The notes: generated from the letters alone by a model not told the origin. A DNA stretch of 64,000 bases from Streptomyces albus subsp. chlorinus (GCF_013302895.1 NZ_VJOK01000001.1:1527415-1591414); one strand, 5' to 3'. Positions 16,261 through 25,090 are shown, numbered from the stretch's first letter. Translations and numbers: made by a program.

Positions 16261-16587
16261 TCAGGACTCCTGTGTGACGGAGACGAGCACATCGTCCCCT
16301 TCGATCTTTACGGGGTACACGGGGACGGGGCGGGTGGCGGGCAGCCCCGAGGGCTTGCCGGTCCGCAGGTCGAAGCGCGAGCCGTGCAGCCAGCACTCGA
16401 TCGTGCAGTCCTCCACATCGCCCTCCGACAGCGACACGTTCGCGTGCGAGCAGATGTCGTTGATGGCGAACACCTCGCCCTCCGTGCGGACGACGGAGAC
16501 CGGGACACCGCCCAGCTCCACCCGCAGCGGGGTGTCCTCCTCCAGCTCGCTGAGCGACGCGACGCGCTCGAAGCCTTCCTCGCTCAT
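16261..16587 (-). CDS. Rieske-type [2Fe-2S] ferredoxin inside the suf operon
   Basis: This 108-residue soluble Rieske protein has the cluster ligands Cys46-x-His48 (CSHANVSL) and Cys65-x2-His68 (CWLHGSRF). It resembles the ferredoxin subunits of aromatic-ring dioxygenases, but no oxygenase is nearby. The start ATG (16585-16587) overlaps the sufD stop (ATGA), so it is a genuine operon member. Actinobacterial suf operons commonly carry this gene; I infer that it supplies electrons to, or is a model client of, the SUF machinery. The exact role is not established. Confidence 0.92.
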   Translation of the reverse strand: MSEEGFERVASLSELEEDTPLRVELGGVPVSVVRTEGEVFAINDICSHANVSLSEGDVEDCTIECWLHGSRFDLRTGKPSGLPATRPVPVYPVKIEGDDVLVSVTQES

Positions 16588-17765
16588 GAGACGGACGCCT
16601 CCAGTTCGGCATCGATCTTGGCGAGCAGCCGCTCCTCCAGGTCGGGCAGGCCGATCTGCTGGACCAGTTCGGCGAAGAAGCCGCGCACCACCAGGCGGCG
16701 CGCCTCGCGCTCCGAGATGCCGCGCGCCATCAGGTAGAACAGCTGCTCGTCCTCGAAGCGGCCGGTCGCCGAGGCGTGTCCGGCGCCGACGATCTCGCCG
16801 GTCTCGATCTCCAGGTTCGGCACCGAGTCGACGCGCGCGCCGTCGGTGAGGACCAGGTTCCGGTTCAGCTCGTAGGTGTCGGTTCCGGTGGCCGCCGCCT
16901 GGATGATCACATCCCCGATCCACACCGCGTGCGCGTCCTCGCCCTGGAGCGCACCCTTGTAGGCGACGTTGCTGCGGCAGTTGGGGGTGTCGTGGTCCAC
17001 CAGGAGACGGTGCTCCTGGTGCTGGCCGGCGTCGGTGAAGTACAGCCCGTACAGCTCGGCCTCGGCGCCGGGGCCGCCGTAGCTGACCCGCGGGTTGAGC
17101 CGCACCAGGTCGCCGCCGAAGGTGACCACGACGGACTTGAACGTCGCGTCGCGGCCGACCAGCGCGTTGTGCTGCGAGCAGTGCACGGCGGTGTCGTCCC
17201 AGTCCTGCACCGAGACCACGGTCACCTTGGCGCCGTCGCCGACGACGAACTCGACGTTGGCCGAGCGCACCGCGTCACCGGTGTGGTCGATGACGATGAC
17301 GGCCTCGGCGAAGGCGCCGATGTCGAAGACCGTGTGCCCGTAGGTGACACCGCCCTCGCCGTGCAGGCTCACCCGCACCGGCTCGGTCAGCACCGCGTCC
17401 TTGGGCACCGTGATGACGGACGCCTTCTCGAAGGAGGAGAACGCCTGGGCCGCCACCCGGTCCACCGGCTTGCCGGCGCGGCCGATGCGCGCGTCGTCCC
17501 GGGAGACGGACTCGACGATGACACCGTCGGGCGCCGAGACGTCCACCTTGATGCTGCCGGACGCCTGCGCGGTGCCGTCGTGCAGGCCCCCCAGCCGGTC
17601 GAGCGGAGTGAAGCGCCACTCCTCCTCGCGGCCGTGCGGCACCGGGAAGTCCGCCACGTCGAAGGACGGCGGCGCGCTCATCCTCGTGGCGGTGGTGGAC
17701 TCTGCGGCCACCGCGATGGCTCCGGCGGTGCTGGAGCCAGCCGGAATGTTCTGGGCCTCAGCCAT
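16584..17765 (-). CDS. sufD: SufD: Fe-S cluster scaffold subunit
   Basis: This 393-residue protein has an N-terminal region with DFPVPHGREEEWRFTPLDRL, the classical SufD entry motif, a beta-helix core (VTVVSVQDWDDTAVHCSQHN; LYGLYFTDAGQHQEHRLLVD) and the C-terminal ATGRFEDEQLFYLMARGISE block shared with SufB. It pairs with SufB and SufC. An upstream in-frame extension to 17852 exists, but the ATG at 17765 is taken because the protein normally begins with a short MAEAQNIPAG-like leader. The 152-bp gap to sufB is the longest in the operon and contains a CCCCCCGGCC-rich run but no obvious promoter. Confidence 0.94.
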   Translation of the reverse strand: MAEAQNIPAGSSTAGAIAVAAESTTATRMSAPPSFDVADFPVPHGREEEWRFTPLDRLGGLHDGTAQASGSIKVDVSAPDGVIVESVSRDDARIGRAGKPVDRVAAQAFSSFEKASVITVPKDAVLTEPVRVSLHGEGGVTYGHTVFDIGAFAEAVIVIDHTGDAVRSANVEFVVGDGAKVTVVSVQDWDDTAVHCSQHNALVGRDATFKSVVVTFGGDLVRLNPRVSYGGPGAEAELYGLYFTDAGQHQEHRLLVDHDTPNCRSNVAYKGALQGEDAHAVWIGDVIIQAAATGTDTYELNRNLVLTDGARVDSVPNLEIETGEIVGAGHASATGRFEDEQLFYLMARGISEREARRLVVRGFFAELVQQIGLPDLEERLLAKIDAELEASVS

Positions 17766-17917
17766 GGGTCTCGTTCTGCTCGCTTCCTGGGTGAGAAATC
17801 TTGTCCGCCGCCTGCGGATGCCCCCCGGCCGGAGGCTGGGGGGCTCAGCCACGGCGGTGCGGGTCCGGCGGCATCAGGACGGCAGCACCCGAGAGTTCGA
17901 CCGCTGCCGGGACGGCA

Positions 17918-19339
17918 CTAGCCGACCGCGCCCTCCATCTGCAGCTCGATCAGCCGGTTCAGCTCCAGGGCGTACTCCATGGGCAGCTCCTTGGCGATCG
18001 GCTCGACGAAACCGCGCACGATCATCGCCATGGCCTCGTCCTCGGCCAGACCGCGGCTCATCAGGTAGAAGAGCTGGTCGTCGCTGACCTTGGAGACGGT
18101 CGCCTCGTGCCCCATCGTCACGTCGTCCTCACGGACGTCGACGTAGGGGTAGGTGTCCGAACGCGAGACGGTGTCGACCAGCAGCGCGTCGCACAGCACG
18201 TTGGACTTGGAGCCCTCGGCGCCCTCGCCGATCTCGATGAGACCGCGGTAGGAGGTGCGGCCGCCGCCCCGGGCCACCGACTTGGAGACGATGTTCGAGG
18301 AGGTGCGGGGGGCCATGTGGACCATCTTGGCGCCCGCGTCCTGGTGCTGGCCCTCGCCGGCGAAGGCGACGGACAGCGTCTCGCCCTTGGCGTGCTCACC
18401 CATCAGGTAGACCGCCGGGTACTTCATCGTCACCTTGGAGCCGAGGTTGCCGTCGACCCACTCCATGGTCGCGCCCTCGTAGGCCACGGCGCGCTTGGTG
18501 ACCAGGTTGTAGACGTTGTTCGACCAGTTCTGGATCGTCGTGTAGCGGCACCGGCCGCCCTTCTTGACGATGATCTCCACCACGGCCGAGTGCAGCGAGT
18601 CCGAGTTGTAGATCGGCGCCGTGCAGCCCTCGACGTAGTGGACGTAGGCGTCCTCGTCGACGATGATCAGCGTCCGCTCGAACTGGCCCATGTTCTCGGT
18701 GTTGATCCGGAAGTAGGCCTGGAGCGGGATGTCCACGTGCACGCCCTTCGGCACGTAGATGAACGAACCGCCCGACCACACCGCCGTGTTCAGCGCGGCG
18801 AACTTGTTGTCGCCGGCCGGGATGACGGTGCCGAAGTGCTCCTGGAACAGCTCGGGGTGCTCGCGCAGCGCGGTGTCCGTGTCCAGGAAGATGACGCCCT
18901 GCTTCTCCAGGTCCTCACGGATCTGGTGGTAGACGACCTCCGACTCGTACTGCGCGGCGACGCCGGCGACCAGGCGCTGCTTCTCCGCCTCCGGGATACC
19001 GAGCTTGTCGTAGGTGTTCTTGATGTCCTCGGGCAGGTCCTCCCAGGTCTGGGCCTGCTTCTCGGTGGACCGGACGAAGTACTTGATGTTGTCGAAGTCG
19101 ATACCCGACAGGTCCGAGCCCCAGTTCGGCATCGGCTTCTTCTCGAAGAGCTTGTGACCCTTGAGCCGGAGCTTGAGCATCCACTCGGGCTCGTTCTTCT
19201 TCGCGGAGATGTCGCGGACGACCTCCTCGGAGAGCCCGCGCTTGGCTGCTGCGCCCGCGGCGTCGGGGTCGGCCCAGCCGTACTCGTACTTGCCCAGCCC
19301 CTCGAGCTCGGGGTGAGCAGTCTCCGTGGGAGCAGTCAT
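17918..19339 (-). CDS. sufB: SufB: Fe-S cluster scaffold subunit
   Basis: This 473-residue, highly conserved protein includes [13 protein letters not shown] at the N-terminus, the beta-helix core ([38 protein letters not shown] with the cysteine implicated in cluster assembly) and a C-terminal [20 protein letters not shown] block. The ATG at 19339 has GGGAGGA upstream and overlaps the sufR stop by 4 nt. SufB forms the SufBC2D scaffold on which the [4Fe-4S] cluster is built. Confidence 0.97.
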   Translation of the reverse strand: MTAPTETAHPELEGLGKYEYGWADPDAAGAAAKRGLSEEVVRDISAKKNEPEWMLKLRLKGHKLFEKKPMPNWGSDLSGIDFDNIKYFVRSTEKQAQTWEDLPEDIKNTYDKLGIPEAEKQRLVAGVAAQYESEVVYHQIREDLEKQGVIFLDTDTALREHPELFQEHFGTVIPAGDNKFAALNTAVWSGGSFIYVPKGVHVDIPLQAYFRINTENMGQFERTLIIVDEDAYVHYVEGCTAPIYNSDSLHSAVVEIIVKKGGRCRYTTIQNWSNNVYNLVTKRAVAYEGATMEWVDGNLGSKVTMKYPAVYLMGEHAKGETLSVAFAGEGQHQDAGAKMVHMAPRTSSNIVSKSVARGGGRTSYRGLIEIGEGAEGSKSNVLCDALLVDTVSRSDTYPYVDVREDDVTMGHEATVSKVSDDQLFYLMSRGLAEDEAMAMIVRGFVEPIAKELPMEYALELNRLIELQMEGAVG

Positions 19340-20205
19340 GCGGGGTTCCTCCCGGCCTTGTTCGCTGTGGTGGCGGTGCTGGCTTTGCTGGTCTTGGGTG
19401 GTGCTGCGGTCTTCCGCGGCGGTGGCGCCGGGATCTGCGGCCGCGCCGGGGCGCCCTGTGCCGCGGTCTTCGGCTGTGCCCCGGGGATGAAGGTCGTACA
19501 CACCCCGTCGCCGTGCGCGATGGTCGCCAGGCGCTGTACGTGCGTACCGAGCAGGCGGGAGAAGACCTCTGTCTCCGCCTCGCACAGCTGGGGGAACTGC
19601 TCCGCCGTATGGGCCACCGGGCAGTGGTGCTGGCAGAGCTGCTCGCCGGCCTGCCCGGGGGCTTCCCGCGCCGTGGCAGCGTACCCGTCCTCGGACAGGG
19701 CCCGTGCCAGCGCCCGGGCGCGGTCCTTGGGCGGCACGCCGGCGAGCGCCGCGTGGTACTTGGCGGCCTGCGCCTCGACGCGGGCACGGGCGAAGGCCGC
19801 GACCGCCGCGTTCCCGACCTCCCCGCCGCCCGCCTGCTGGGCGATCCAGCGCAGGGCGTCGGCGGCGAGCTGGTCGTACGCCTGGTCGAAGGCGTCCCGG
19901 CCGCAGTCGGTGAGGGCGAACACCTTGGCGGGACGGCCCCGGCCACGCGACCCGTAGACCCGCTTGGCGCGAGCCTCCACGACGCCCTCGGCGACGAGCG
20001 CGTCGAGGTGGCGGCGGACGGCCGCCTGGGTCAGCTGAAGGCGCAGCGCCAGCTCGGCCGCGGTGGACGGACCGTGGTCGAGAATGGAGCGCGCGACCTT
20101 GTTCCTGGTGCCGTGCTGTTCATCCTGGGTGGTCTGTGCACTCTGGATGCCATCTGATGTGGAGGGACCGGGCGCGGCGGCCTCGCCGGTGGCCTGTGCG
20201 GCCAT
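19336..20205 (-). CDS. sufR: SufR: Fe-S-sensing repressor of the suf operon
   Basis: This 289-residue protein has an N-terminal winged helix-turn-helix ([20 protein letters not shown] and [20 protein letters not shown]). A cysteine cluster follows near residues 203-250 ([33 protein letters not shown]); these Cys residues ligate a cluster in characterised SufR proteins. The C-terminus is a Pro/Ala/Lys tail of about 35 residues. The ATG at 20205 follows GGGAGGA. It overlaps sufB, so repressor and targets form one transcript. The upstream CAAC-N6-GTTG repeat supports autorepression when its cluster is intact and induction under iron limitation or oxidative stress. Confidence 0.93.
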   Translation of the reverse strand: MAAQATGEAAAPGPSTSDGIQSAQTTQDEQHGTRNKVARSILDHGPSTAAELALRLQLTQAAVRRHLDALVAEGVVEARAKRVYGSRGRGRPAKVFALTDCGRDAFDQAYDQLAADALRWIAQQAGGGEVGNAAVAAFARARVEAQAAKYHAALAGVPPKDRARALARALSEDGYAATAREAPGQAGEQLCQHHCPVAHTAEQFPQLCEAETEVFSRLLGTHVQRLATIAHGDGVCTTFIPGAQPKTAAQGAPARPQIPAPPPRKTAAPPKTSKASTATTANKAGRNPA

Positions 20206-20240
20206 CGGTCGGTCCTCCCGAGCCTTCTCCCTCTTTTTCA

Positions 20241-20254
20241 CAACGTCATTGTTG
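20241..20254. promoter_or_regulatory. SufR operator, CAAC-N6-GTTG
   Basis: CAACGTCATTGTTG matches exactly the inverted repeat CAAC-N6-GTTG that I recall for SufR in cyanobacteria and Streptomyces. It lies 36 bp upstream of the sufR ATG and overlaps the likely -10 region (AACAAT on the minus strand, about 17-18 bp after a TTGCCG -35-like box at 20272-20277), which suits repression. Confidence 0.8.
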
Positions 20255-20439
20255 CTTAATTCCGCTGACCCCGGCAAGCGCCACCTCTGGCCAGGCCCCA
20301 TGGGGTGTATCACGTAAGGCGTACCTAACCCGCGCGCCCGTGAGCCCCCAGGCGAAGCACCCGCGACGCCCCGCACCGGCCCTCTCCCCGTCCTCGCCCC
20401 CTCGGGAAGCCCCCGGCGAAAGCGCCGTGAGCGGCTCCT

Positions 20440-20445
20440 TAGACT
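20440..20445 (+). promoter_or_regulatory. -10 box TAGACT, leaderless promoter of the ABC ATPase gene
   Basis: TAGACT ends 7 nt before the ATG at 20453, and there is no ribosome binding site between them. Confidence 0.55.
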
Positions 20446-20452
20446 GCCTTGC

Positions 20453-21379
20453 ATGCGAAGTGCAGCGGCCGTGGAAGTCGCGGGGCTGGTGAAGCGGTAC
20501 GGCGGCAGGACCGCCGTCGACGGACTCGACCTGACCGTCGCGCCCGGCACCGTCACCGCGTTCCTCGGCCCCAATGGCGCGGGCAAGACCACCACCATCG
20601 AGACCTGCGAAGGCTACCGCCGTCCGGACGGCGGCACCGTCCGGGTGCTGGGCCTGGACCCGGTCACCCAGGGAGCCGAGCTGCGGCCGCGGATCGGGGT
20701 GATGCTCCAGAGCGGCGGGATCTACCCCACGGCGCGGGCCGAGGAGACCCTGCGCCACATGGCCACCCTGCACGCGCACCCGCTGGACGTGCCCGCCCTC
20801 GTCGAACGCCTCGGCCTGGGCGGCTGCGGCCGCACGCCCTACCGCCGGCTGTCCGGCGGCCAGCAGCAGCGCCTCGCGCTCGCGCTGGCCCTGGTCGGCC
20901 GCCCTGAACTGGTGTTCCTGGACGAGCCCACCGCCGGACTGGACCCCCAGGCCCGGCACGCCACCTGGGACCTGGTCCGCGAGCTGCGCGCCGACGGTGT
21001 GACCGTGGTACTGACGACGCACTACATGGAGGAGGCCGAAGAGCTGTCCGACGATGTGGCCATCGTCGACGGCGGCAAGGTCATCGCCCAGGGCGCGCCC
21101 GACGTGCTGTGCAAGGGCGGCGCGGAGAACACCCTCCGCTTCACCGGACGCCCCGGCCTCGACCTCCCCTCGCTGCTCAAGGCCCTCCCCGCGGAGACCA
21201 CCGCGGTGGAGACCGGCCCCGGCAGCTACCGGCTCACCGGCACCGTCGACCCCCAGCTGCTCGCCACCGTCACCTCCTGGTGCGCCCAGAACGGCGTCCT
21301 CCCGGACCGCATCTCGGTGGAACGCAGGACGCTGGAGGACGTCTTCCTGGAGTTGACGGGGAAGGAGCTGCGCGCATGA
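20453..21379 (+). CDS. ABC exporter ATP-binding protein
   Basis: This 308-residue ATPase has Walker A GPNGAGKTT (39-47), Q-loop VMLQSGGIYP, signature RLSGGQQQRLALALAL, Walker B LVFLDEPTAGLDP and H-loop TTHYMEEAEEL. The C-terminal extension of about 90 residues and the LEDVFLELTGKEL ending are characteristic of the DrrA/NatA exporter class. With the permease that follows it forms a two-gene exporter; the substrate (drug, lipid or ion) is unknown. In other Streptomyces this pair also lies between suf and ctaA. The gene is divergent from sufR with 247 bp between them. Confidence 0.92.
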   Translation: MRSAAAVEVAGLVKRYGGRTAVDGLDLTVAPGTVTAFLGPNGAGKTTTIETCEGYRRPDGGTVRVLGLDPVTQGAELRPRIGVMLQSGGIYPTARAEETLRHMATLHAHPLDVPALVERLGLGGCGRTPYRRLSGGQQQRLALALALVGRPELVFLDEPTAGLDPQARHATWDLVRELRADGVTVVLTTHYMEEAEELSDDVAIVDGGKVIAQGAPDVLCKGGAENTLRFTGRPGLDLPSLLKALPAETTAVETGPGSYRLTGTVDPQLLATVTSWCAQNGVLPDRISVERRTLEDVFLELTGKELRA

Positions 21380-21405
21380 GGCAGCCCTTCTCGCCCGGCC
21401 GGGGG

Positions 21406-21426
21406 CCCGAGGGGTCGCCCCTCGGG
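21406..21426 (+). other. Hairpin between two alternative starts of the permease gene
   Basis: A perfect 9-bp stem CCCGAGGGG-TCG-CCCCTCGGG lies between ATG 21376 and ATG 21466. Both ATGs are preceded at the same distance by GACGGGGAAGGAGC, so the segment looks like a duplicated initiation region with a hairpin in between. Confidence 0.7.
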
Positions 21427-21465
21427 GGATCGCAGCGTGGAGTCGACGGGGAAGGAGCCGGCCTC

Positions 21466-22245
21466 ATGAGTGGTCCGGTCGGTACCGGGACGTACGCGCC
21501 CGCACCGGGGGCCGCGCCGCTGCCGCGCATGGTGCGGGCCCAGGCGTGGCTGGAGACGCGCACCCAGCTGCGCAACGGGGAGCAGCTGCTGCTCACCGTC
21601 ATCATCCCGACCCTGCTGCTGGTGCTCTTCAGCGCGGTCGACATCGTCGACACGGGCGCCGGCTCGCGGGTGGACTTCCTGGCGCCCGGCATCCTCGCGC
21701 TGGCGATCCTCTCGACCGCCTTCACGGGCCAGGCCATCGCCACCGGCTTCGAGCGCCGCTACGGCGTCCTCAAGCGGCTCGGCGCCTCGCCGCTGCCCCG
21801 CTGGGGGCTGATGACGGCCAAGACCTGCTCCGTGCTGGTGATCGAGGCCCTCCAGGTGCTGCTGCTGACACTGGTGGCGCTCGCGCTGGGCTGGGCGCCG
21901 CACGGGAACCCGGCCACCGTGCTGCTCCTGCTCCTGCTGGGCACGGCGGCCTTCTCCGGGCTCGGCCTGCTGATGGCGGGCACGCTCAAGGCCGAGGCCA
22001 CGCTCGCGGGGGCCAACCTGGTCTTCATCCTGCTGCTGGTCGGCGGAGGCGTGATCGTCCCGCTGGACAAGTTCCCCGACGCCGCGCGGCAGGCGCTGGA
22101 GCTGCTGCCGATCTCGGCCCTGTCCGACGGTCTGCGCGAGGTGCTCCGGCACGGCGCCGGGGTGCCGTGGGGCGACCTGGGCGTCCTGGCGGTGTGGGCC
22201 GTGCTGGGGCTGGGCGCCGCGGCGCGTTTCTTCAAGTGGGAGTGA
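21466..22245 (+). CDS. ABC-2 type permease
   Basis: This 259-residue membrane protein has six predicted helices (LLLTVIIPTLLLVLFSAVDI; FLAPGILALAILSTAFTGQA; VLLLTLVALALGW; VLLLLLLGTAAFSGLGLLMA; LVFILLLVGGGVIVPLDKFP; LGVLAVWAVLGLGAAARFF). The FERRYGVLKRLGASPLPRW loop and LELLPISALSDGLREVL are ABC-2 signatures. GAAGGAG at 21451-21457 supports ATG 21466. An in-frame ATG at 21376, overlapping the ATPase stop and preceded by the same ribosome binding sequence, would add 30 low-complexity residues; both may be used. It pairs with the ATPase upstream. Confidence 0.88.
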   Translation: MSGPVGTGTYAPAPGAAPLPRMVRAQAWLETRTQLRNGEQLLLTVIIPTLLLVLFSAVDIVDTGAGSRVDFLAPGILALAILSTAFTGQAIATGFERRYGVLKRLGASPLPRWGLMTAKTCSVLVIEALQVLLLTLVALALGWAPHGNPATVLLLLLLGTAAFSGLGLLMAGTLKAEATLAGANLVFILLLVGGGVIVPLDKFPDAARQALELLPISALSDGLREVLRHGAGVPWGDLGVLAVWAVLGLGAAARFFKWE

Positions 22246-22300
22246 GCCTTCCGCTCCTCACATGGAGTGGGTCTCCTTCTTCACGTGGGAGTGGGTCTCC
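22228..22300 (+). repeat. Three degenerate copies of the permease 3' end
   Basis: TTCTTCAAGTGGGAGTGAGCC at the permease stop (22228-22248) recurs as CTCCTCACATGGAGTGGGTC (22254 on) and TTCTTCACGTGGGAGTGGGT (22277 on). The downstream copies lack the stop, so they look like tandem duplications of the gene's 3' terminus. Confidence 0.65.
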
Positions 22301-22331
22301 CGCCGGCGGTGAGTCAGACACGGGCGCTTCC

Positions 22332-22388
22332 CTTTCCCGTCCTTGCCGGCCCTTCCCGTCCTTGCCGGCCCTTTCCGCCCTTGCCGCC
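22332..22388. repeat. About 19-bp tandem repeat CTTCCCGTCCTTGCCGGCC
   Basis: Three units (22332, 22352 and 22371) are followed by shorter CTTCCGTTTT repeats to about 22420. They fill the gap between the permease gene and the ctaA promoter. I see no coding capacity. Confidence 0.7.
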
Positions 22389-22495
22389 CCTTCCCGTCTT
22401 CCGTTTTCCGTTTTCCGTCCCGAGTCCGGGAGGGGCTCCGCCCGGTGGCGGGCCGCGTAGGGAGCCCCTCGTGAAAGCGCGCACAAGCGGCGCCC

Positions 22496-22501
22496 TACGA
22501 T
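22496..22501 (+). promoter_or_regulatory. -10 box TACGAT, leaderless promoter of ctaA
   Basis: TACGAT is separated from the GTG start at 22508 by 6 nt; no ribosome binding site is present. Confidence 0.55.
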
Positions 22502-22507
22502 GTCCCC

Positions 22508-23557
22508 GTGCCGAAACTGCTCGAACTCGTACGTAACCCCATCGCGTACATCGCCGCGCGCTGGACCCCCTCGCCCCGCACCGTGGAGCGAGCGGCCTTC
22601 CTCGCGCTGCTGATGAGCATCGTCATCGTCGTCACCGGCGGAGCCGTACGGCTCACCGGGTCGGGGCTGGGCTGCGACACCTGGCCCAAGTGCAGCGACG
22701 ACTCCCTCACCACCACCTCCGAGATGGGCGTCCACGGCGCCATCGAGTTCGGCAACCGCCTGATGACCTGGGTGGTCTCCGCCGCCGCGGGCTGGACCAT
22801 CATCGCCGTACGGGCGGCCAAGCCCGCCCGCAAGGGACTGAGCCGGCTCGCCTGGTCGCAGTTCTGGGTCATCATGAGCAACGGCGTCGTCGGCGGCGTC
22901 ACGGTATGGGTGAAGCTGAACCCGTTCGTGGTCGCCGCCCACTTCCTGGCCGCCACGGCACTGCTGACCGTCACCACTCTCACCTGGCTGCGCACCCGTG
23001 AGGGCGACGACCGGCCCCGCCCCCTGGTGGGGAAGCCCGTCAAGAAGCTCACTCGTGTACTGGTTTTCTTCGCCGGCTGCCTCATCGTGGCCGGCACCGT
23101 CGCCACGGGTGCGGGGCCGCACGCCGGCGACAGCAGCGAGGTGAAGCGCATGCCTGTCCCCGTCGAGGTGGCGACCCACACGCACGCCGTCTTCGCCTGG
23201 ATCGTGGTGGCCCTCGCGGTGCTGCTGTACGCGGGCCTGCGCGTCATGGACGCGCCCATGGGACCCCGGCGCACCGCGCGCAACCTGATCCTGGTGCTGC
23301 TCGCGCAGGGCGCCATCGGGTACGTGCAGTACTTGACCGACCTGCCCGAGCTGCTGGTCGGCGCCCATCTGCTGGGCTCGACGCTGGTGTGGATCGGCGT
23401 CCTGCGGGTGCTGCTGTCCACGCGCGAGCGCGGGGCGTCCCCGTCGGCCGACGGGACGCCGGACACCCCGGAGGAGGGCTCCGTCAGCGAGGGCGCCCTC
23501 GCGGCGGGTACGGGCACGGAGACGGGCGCCGCGCCGGCGCCCGCGGGCAGCCGCTGA
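22508..23557 (+). CDS. ctaA: Haem A synthase
   Basis: This 349-residue membrane protein has eight helices in two homologous halves. Diagnostic features are GGAVRLTGSGLGCDTWPKCS with the paired cysteines of the first periplasmic loop, GVHGAIEFGNRLMTWVVSA with the haem-ligand His and catalytic Glu, VAAHFLAATALLT, VATHTHAVFAWIVVA and LLVGAHLLGSTLVWIG with the other conserved His residues. It oxidises haem O to haem A for cytochrome c oxidase. The C-terminal 45 residues are a Ser/Gly/Ala-rich tail. The starting GTG is leaderless. The partner ctaB lies 600 bp downstream on the other strand. Confidence 0.95.
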   Translation: MPKLLELVRNPIAYIAARWTPSPRTVERAAFLALLMSIVIVVTGGAVRLTGSGLGCDTWPKCSDDSLTTTSEMGVHGAIEFGNRLMTWVVSAAAGWTIIAVRAAKPARKGLSRLAWSQFWVIMSNGVVGGVTVWVKLNPFVVAAHFLAATALLTVTTLTWLRTREGDDRPRPLVGKPVKKLTRVLVFFAGCLIVAGTVATGAGPHAGDSSEVKRMPVPVEVATHTHAVFAWIVVALAVLLYAGLRVMDAPMGPRRTARNLILVLLAQGAIGYVQYLTDLPELLVGAHLLGSTLVWIGVLRVLLSTRERGASPSADGTPDTPEEGSVSEGALAAGTGTETGAAPAPAGSR

Positions 23558-23664
23558 ACGGTACGCCGCAAGCGCGCCGCCGTTCCGTGCCGCAGGGGCG
23601 CCGCCGCTCCGCAGGGACAGGTGCCGGCCGCCCTTCCCCTCTCGCCCGTTCGGCTACCCGCCGG

Positions 23665-23670
23665 TAGCAT
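23665..23670 (+). promoter_or_regulatory. -10 box TAGCAT, leaderless promoter of the 107-aa gene
   Basis: TAGCAT ends 7 nt before the ATG at 23678, with no Shine-Dalgarno sequence. Confidence 0.55.
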
Positions 23671-23677
23671 CTGCCGC

Positions 23678-24001
23678 ATGGCAGCAGCAGACAGCAGTAA
23701 GCAGGCGGCCCGGCTCGCCAAGTGGATCGGTTCCTTCGCACGGCGGCACGGCGGAAGCGCCGAGGGGCAGATCGCCTATGTGGGCCAGAAGGGCTTCCGT
23801 ATCTCCCTGGTCGCCCAGGACGGCACCTGGGGCGACCTGATGGCTCCCTCCAAAGAGGTCGCGGAGGCCGCCGTGGAGAGGGCCGGGATCACCGTCAAGG
23901 AGAGCTTCGACGGGGAGATGGCCGAGCGCATGAGGACCGGCCCGTACGAGTGGTCCCGGATGGCGGGCATCCAGTTGGGCGGCCCGGCCAGCAGCCGGTA
24001 G
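23678..24001 (+). CDS. Conserved actinobacterial hypothetical protein (107 aa)
   Basis: This 107-residue basic, soluble protein has no transmembrane helix. AARLAKWIGSFARRHGGSAE forms an amphipathic helix, then IAYVGQKGFRISLVAQDGTW and DLMAPSKEVAEAAVERAGIT suggest an alpha/beta fold. I know of no assigned function. Its position between ctaA and ctaB and its own leaderless promoter suggest independent expression. The upstream in-frame ATG at 23621 is rejected because it would place the -10 hexamer inside the gene. Confidence 0.78.
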   Translation: MAAADSSKQAARLAKWIGSFARRHGGSAEGQIAYVGQKGFRISLVAQDGTWGDLMAPSKEVAEAAVERAGITVKESFDGEMAERMRTGPYEWSRMAGIQLGGPASSR

Positions 24002-24062
24002 CGGGCCGCGGCGCGCCATGCCGGCGGGGGCACCCGTGCAGGGCACACATGGGCGCCCGCGC

Positions 24063-24118
24063 GGACATACACGTAAGGGCGCCCTCCAGGGCAGGAGGGC
24101 CCCCTTACGTGTATGTCC
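24063..24118. terminator. Very strong bidirectional terminator between convergent genes
   Basis: 17-bp perfect outer arms (GGACATACACGTAAGGG at 24063-24079 and its complement at 24102-24118) enclose a further GC-rich stem (GCCCTCC/GGAGGGC). It lies between the convergent 107-aa gene and ctaB. Confidence 0.92.
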
Positions 24119-24151
24119 TACGTGATGTCCGGGGTGCGCCCCGGGGCCGTC

Positions 24152-25090
24152 TCAGCGGAGGAACGGGTCGATCGCCACCGCTGCGAACAGCAGCGACACG
24201 TAGGTGATCGACCAGTGGAAGAGCCGCATCTCCTTCAGCTTGGCGCCGGTCAGCCCGGCGCGGGCGCGGGCTCGCAGGGCGTGCGCCTCCCACAGCCACA
24301 GGCCGCCCGACAGGACGGCGACCAGCGGGTAGAACCAGCCGACGTACCCGAGGGGCCACAGCAGCAGGGAGACGAGCACCATCGCCCAGCTGTAGACGAC
24401 GATCTGGGTGGAGACGGTGATGTTGTTGGCGATGGCCGGGAGCATCGGCACGCCGGCCCGCTGGTAGTCCTCCTTGACCTTCATGGACAGCGGCCAGTAG
24501 TGCGGCGGCGTCCAGAAGAAGATCACCAGGAAGAGGATGAGGGCGGCCCAGCTGACCTCGTTCTTGACGGCGGACCAGCCGATGAAGACGGGCATGCAGC
24601 CGGCGATGCCGCCCCACACGATGTTCTGCGACGTGCGGCGCTTGAGGATCATCGTGTAGACGATGACGTAGAAGAGGAGCGCGCCCAACGAGAGCGCGGC
24701 CGACAGCCAGTTGACCAGCAGTCCGAACAGCAGGGTCGAGACCACGGCGAGGGTGATGCCGAAGACCATGCACTCCCAGGGGCGGACCATGCCGGTGACC
24801 AGCGGGCGGCGCTCGGTGCGGTGCATCAGCGCGTCGATGTCGCGGTCGATGTACATGTTCAGCGCCGCGGCACCGCCGGCGGACAGGTAACCGCCGACGC
24901 AGGTGATCACGACGAGCTTCAGGTCCGGCACGCCCCGGGCTGCCAGGAACATGACCGGGATGGTGGTCATGAGGAGCAGTTCGACGACCCGCGGCTTGGT
25001 CAGCTCGATGAACGCCTTGACACGGGCACCGAGCGGCCGATGGCCGCTGGGCTCCACCGCCCCCGCGGGACGGGATTCGACGGCCGTCAC
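24152..25090 (-). CDS. ctaB: Protohaem IX farnesyltransferase (haem O synthase)
   Basis: This protein of about 312 residues is a UbiA-type prenyltransferase with nine helices. The two Asp-rich, Mg-diphosphate-binding loops are [20 protein letters not shown] and, in the second half, [20 protein letters not shown]. It farnesylates haem B to haem O, the substrate of CtaA. The GTG at 25090 is preferred (AGGGG 5 nt upstream; begins [10 protein letters not shown]). In-frame alternatives at 25096 (GTG), 25111 (ATG) and 25186 exist and the N-terminus is uncertain. Confidence 0.93.
   Translation of the reverse strand: MTAVESRPAGAVEPSGHRPLGARVKAFIELTKPRVVELLLMTTIPVMFLAARGVPDLKLVVITCVGGYLSAGGAAALNMYIDRDIDALMHRTERRPLVTGMVRPWECMVFGITLAVVSTLLFGLLVNWLSAALSLGALLFYVIVYTMILKRRTSQNIVWGGIAGCMPVFIGWSAVKNEVSWAALILFLVIFFWTPPHYWPLSMKVKEDYQRAGVPMLPAIANNITVSTQIVVYSWAMVLVSLLLWPLGYVGWFYPLVAVLSGGLWLWEAHALRARARAGLTGAKLKEMRLFHWSITYVSLLFAAVAIDPFLR

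Noticed and set aside
16261-16923. Longer start for the suf Rieske protein in the same frame
   Set aside because: The 112-codon extension reads antiphase sufD sequence; ATG 16587 overlaps the sufD stop as at other operon junctions.
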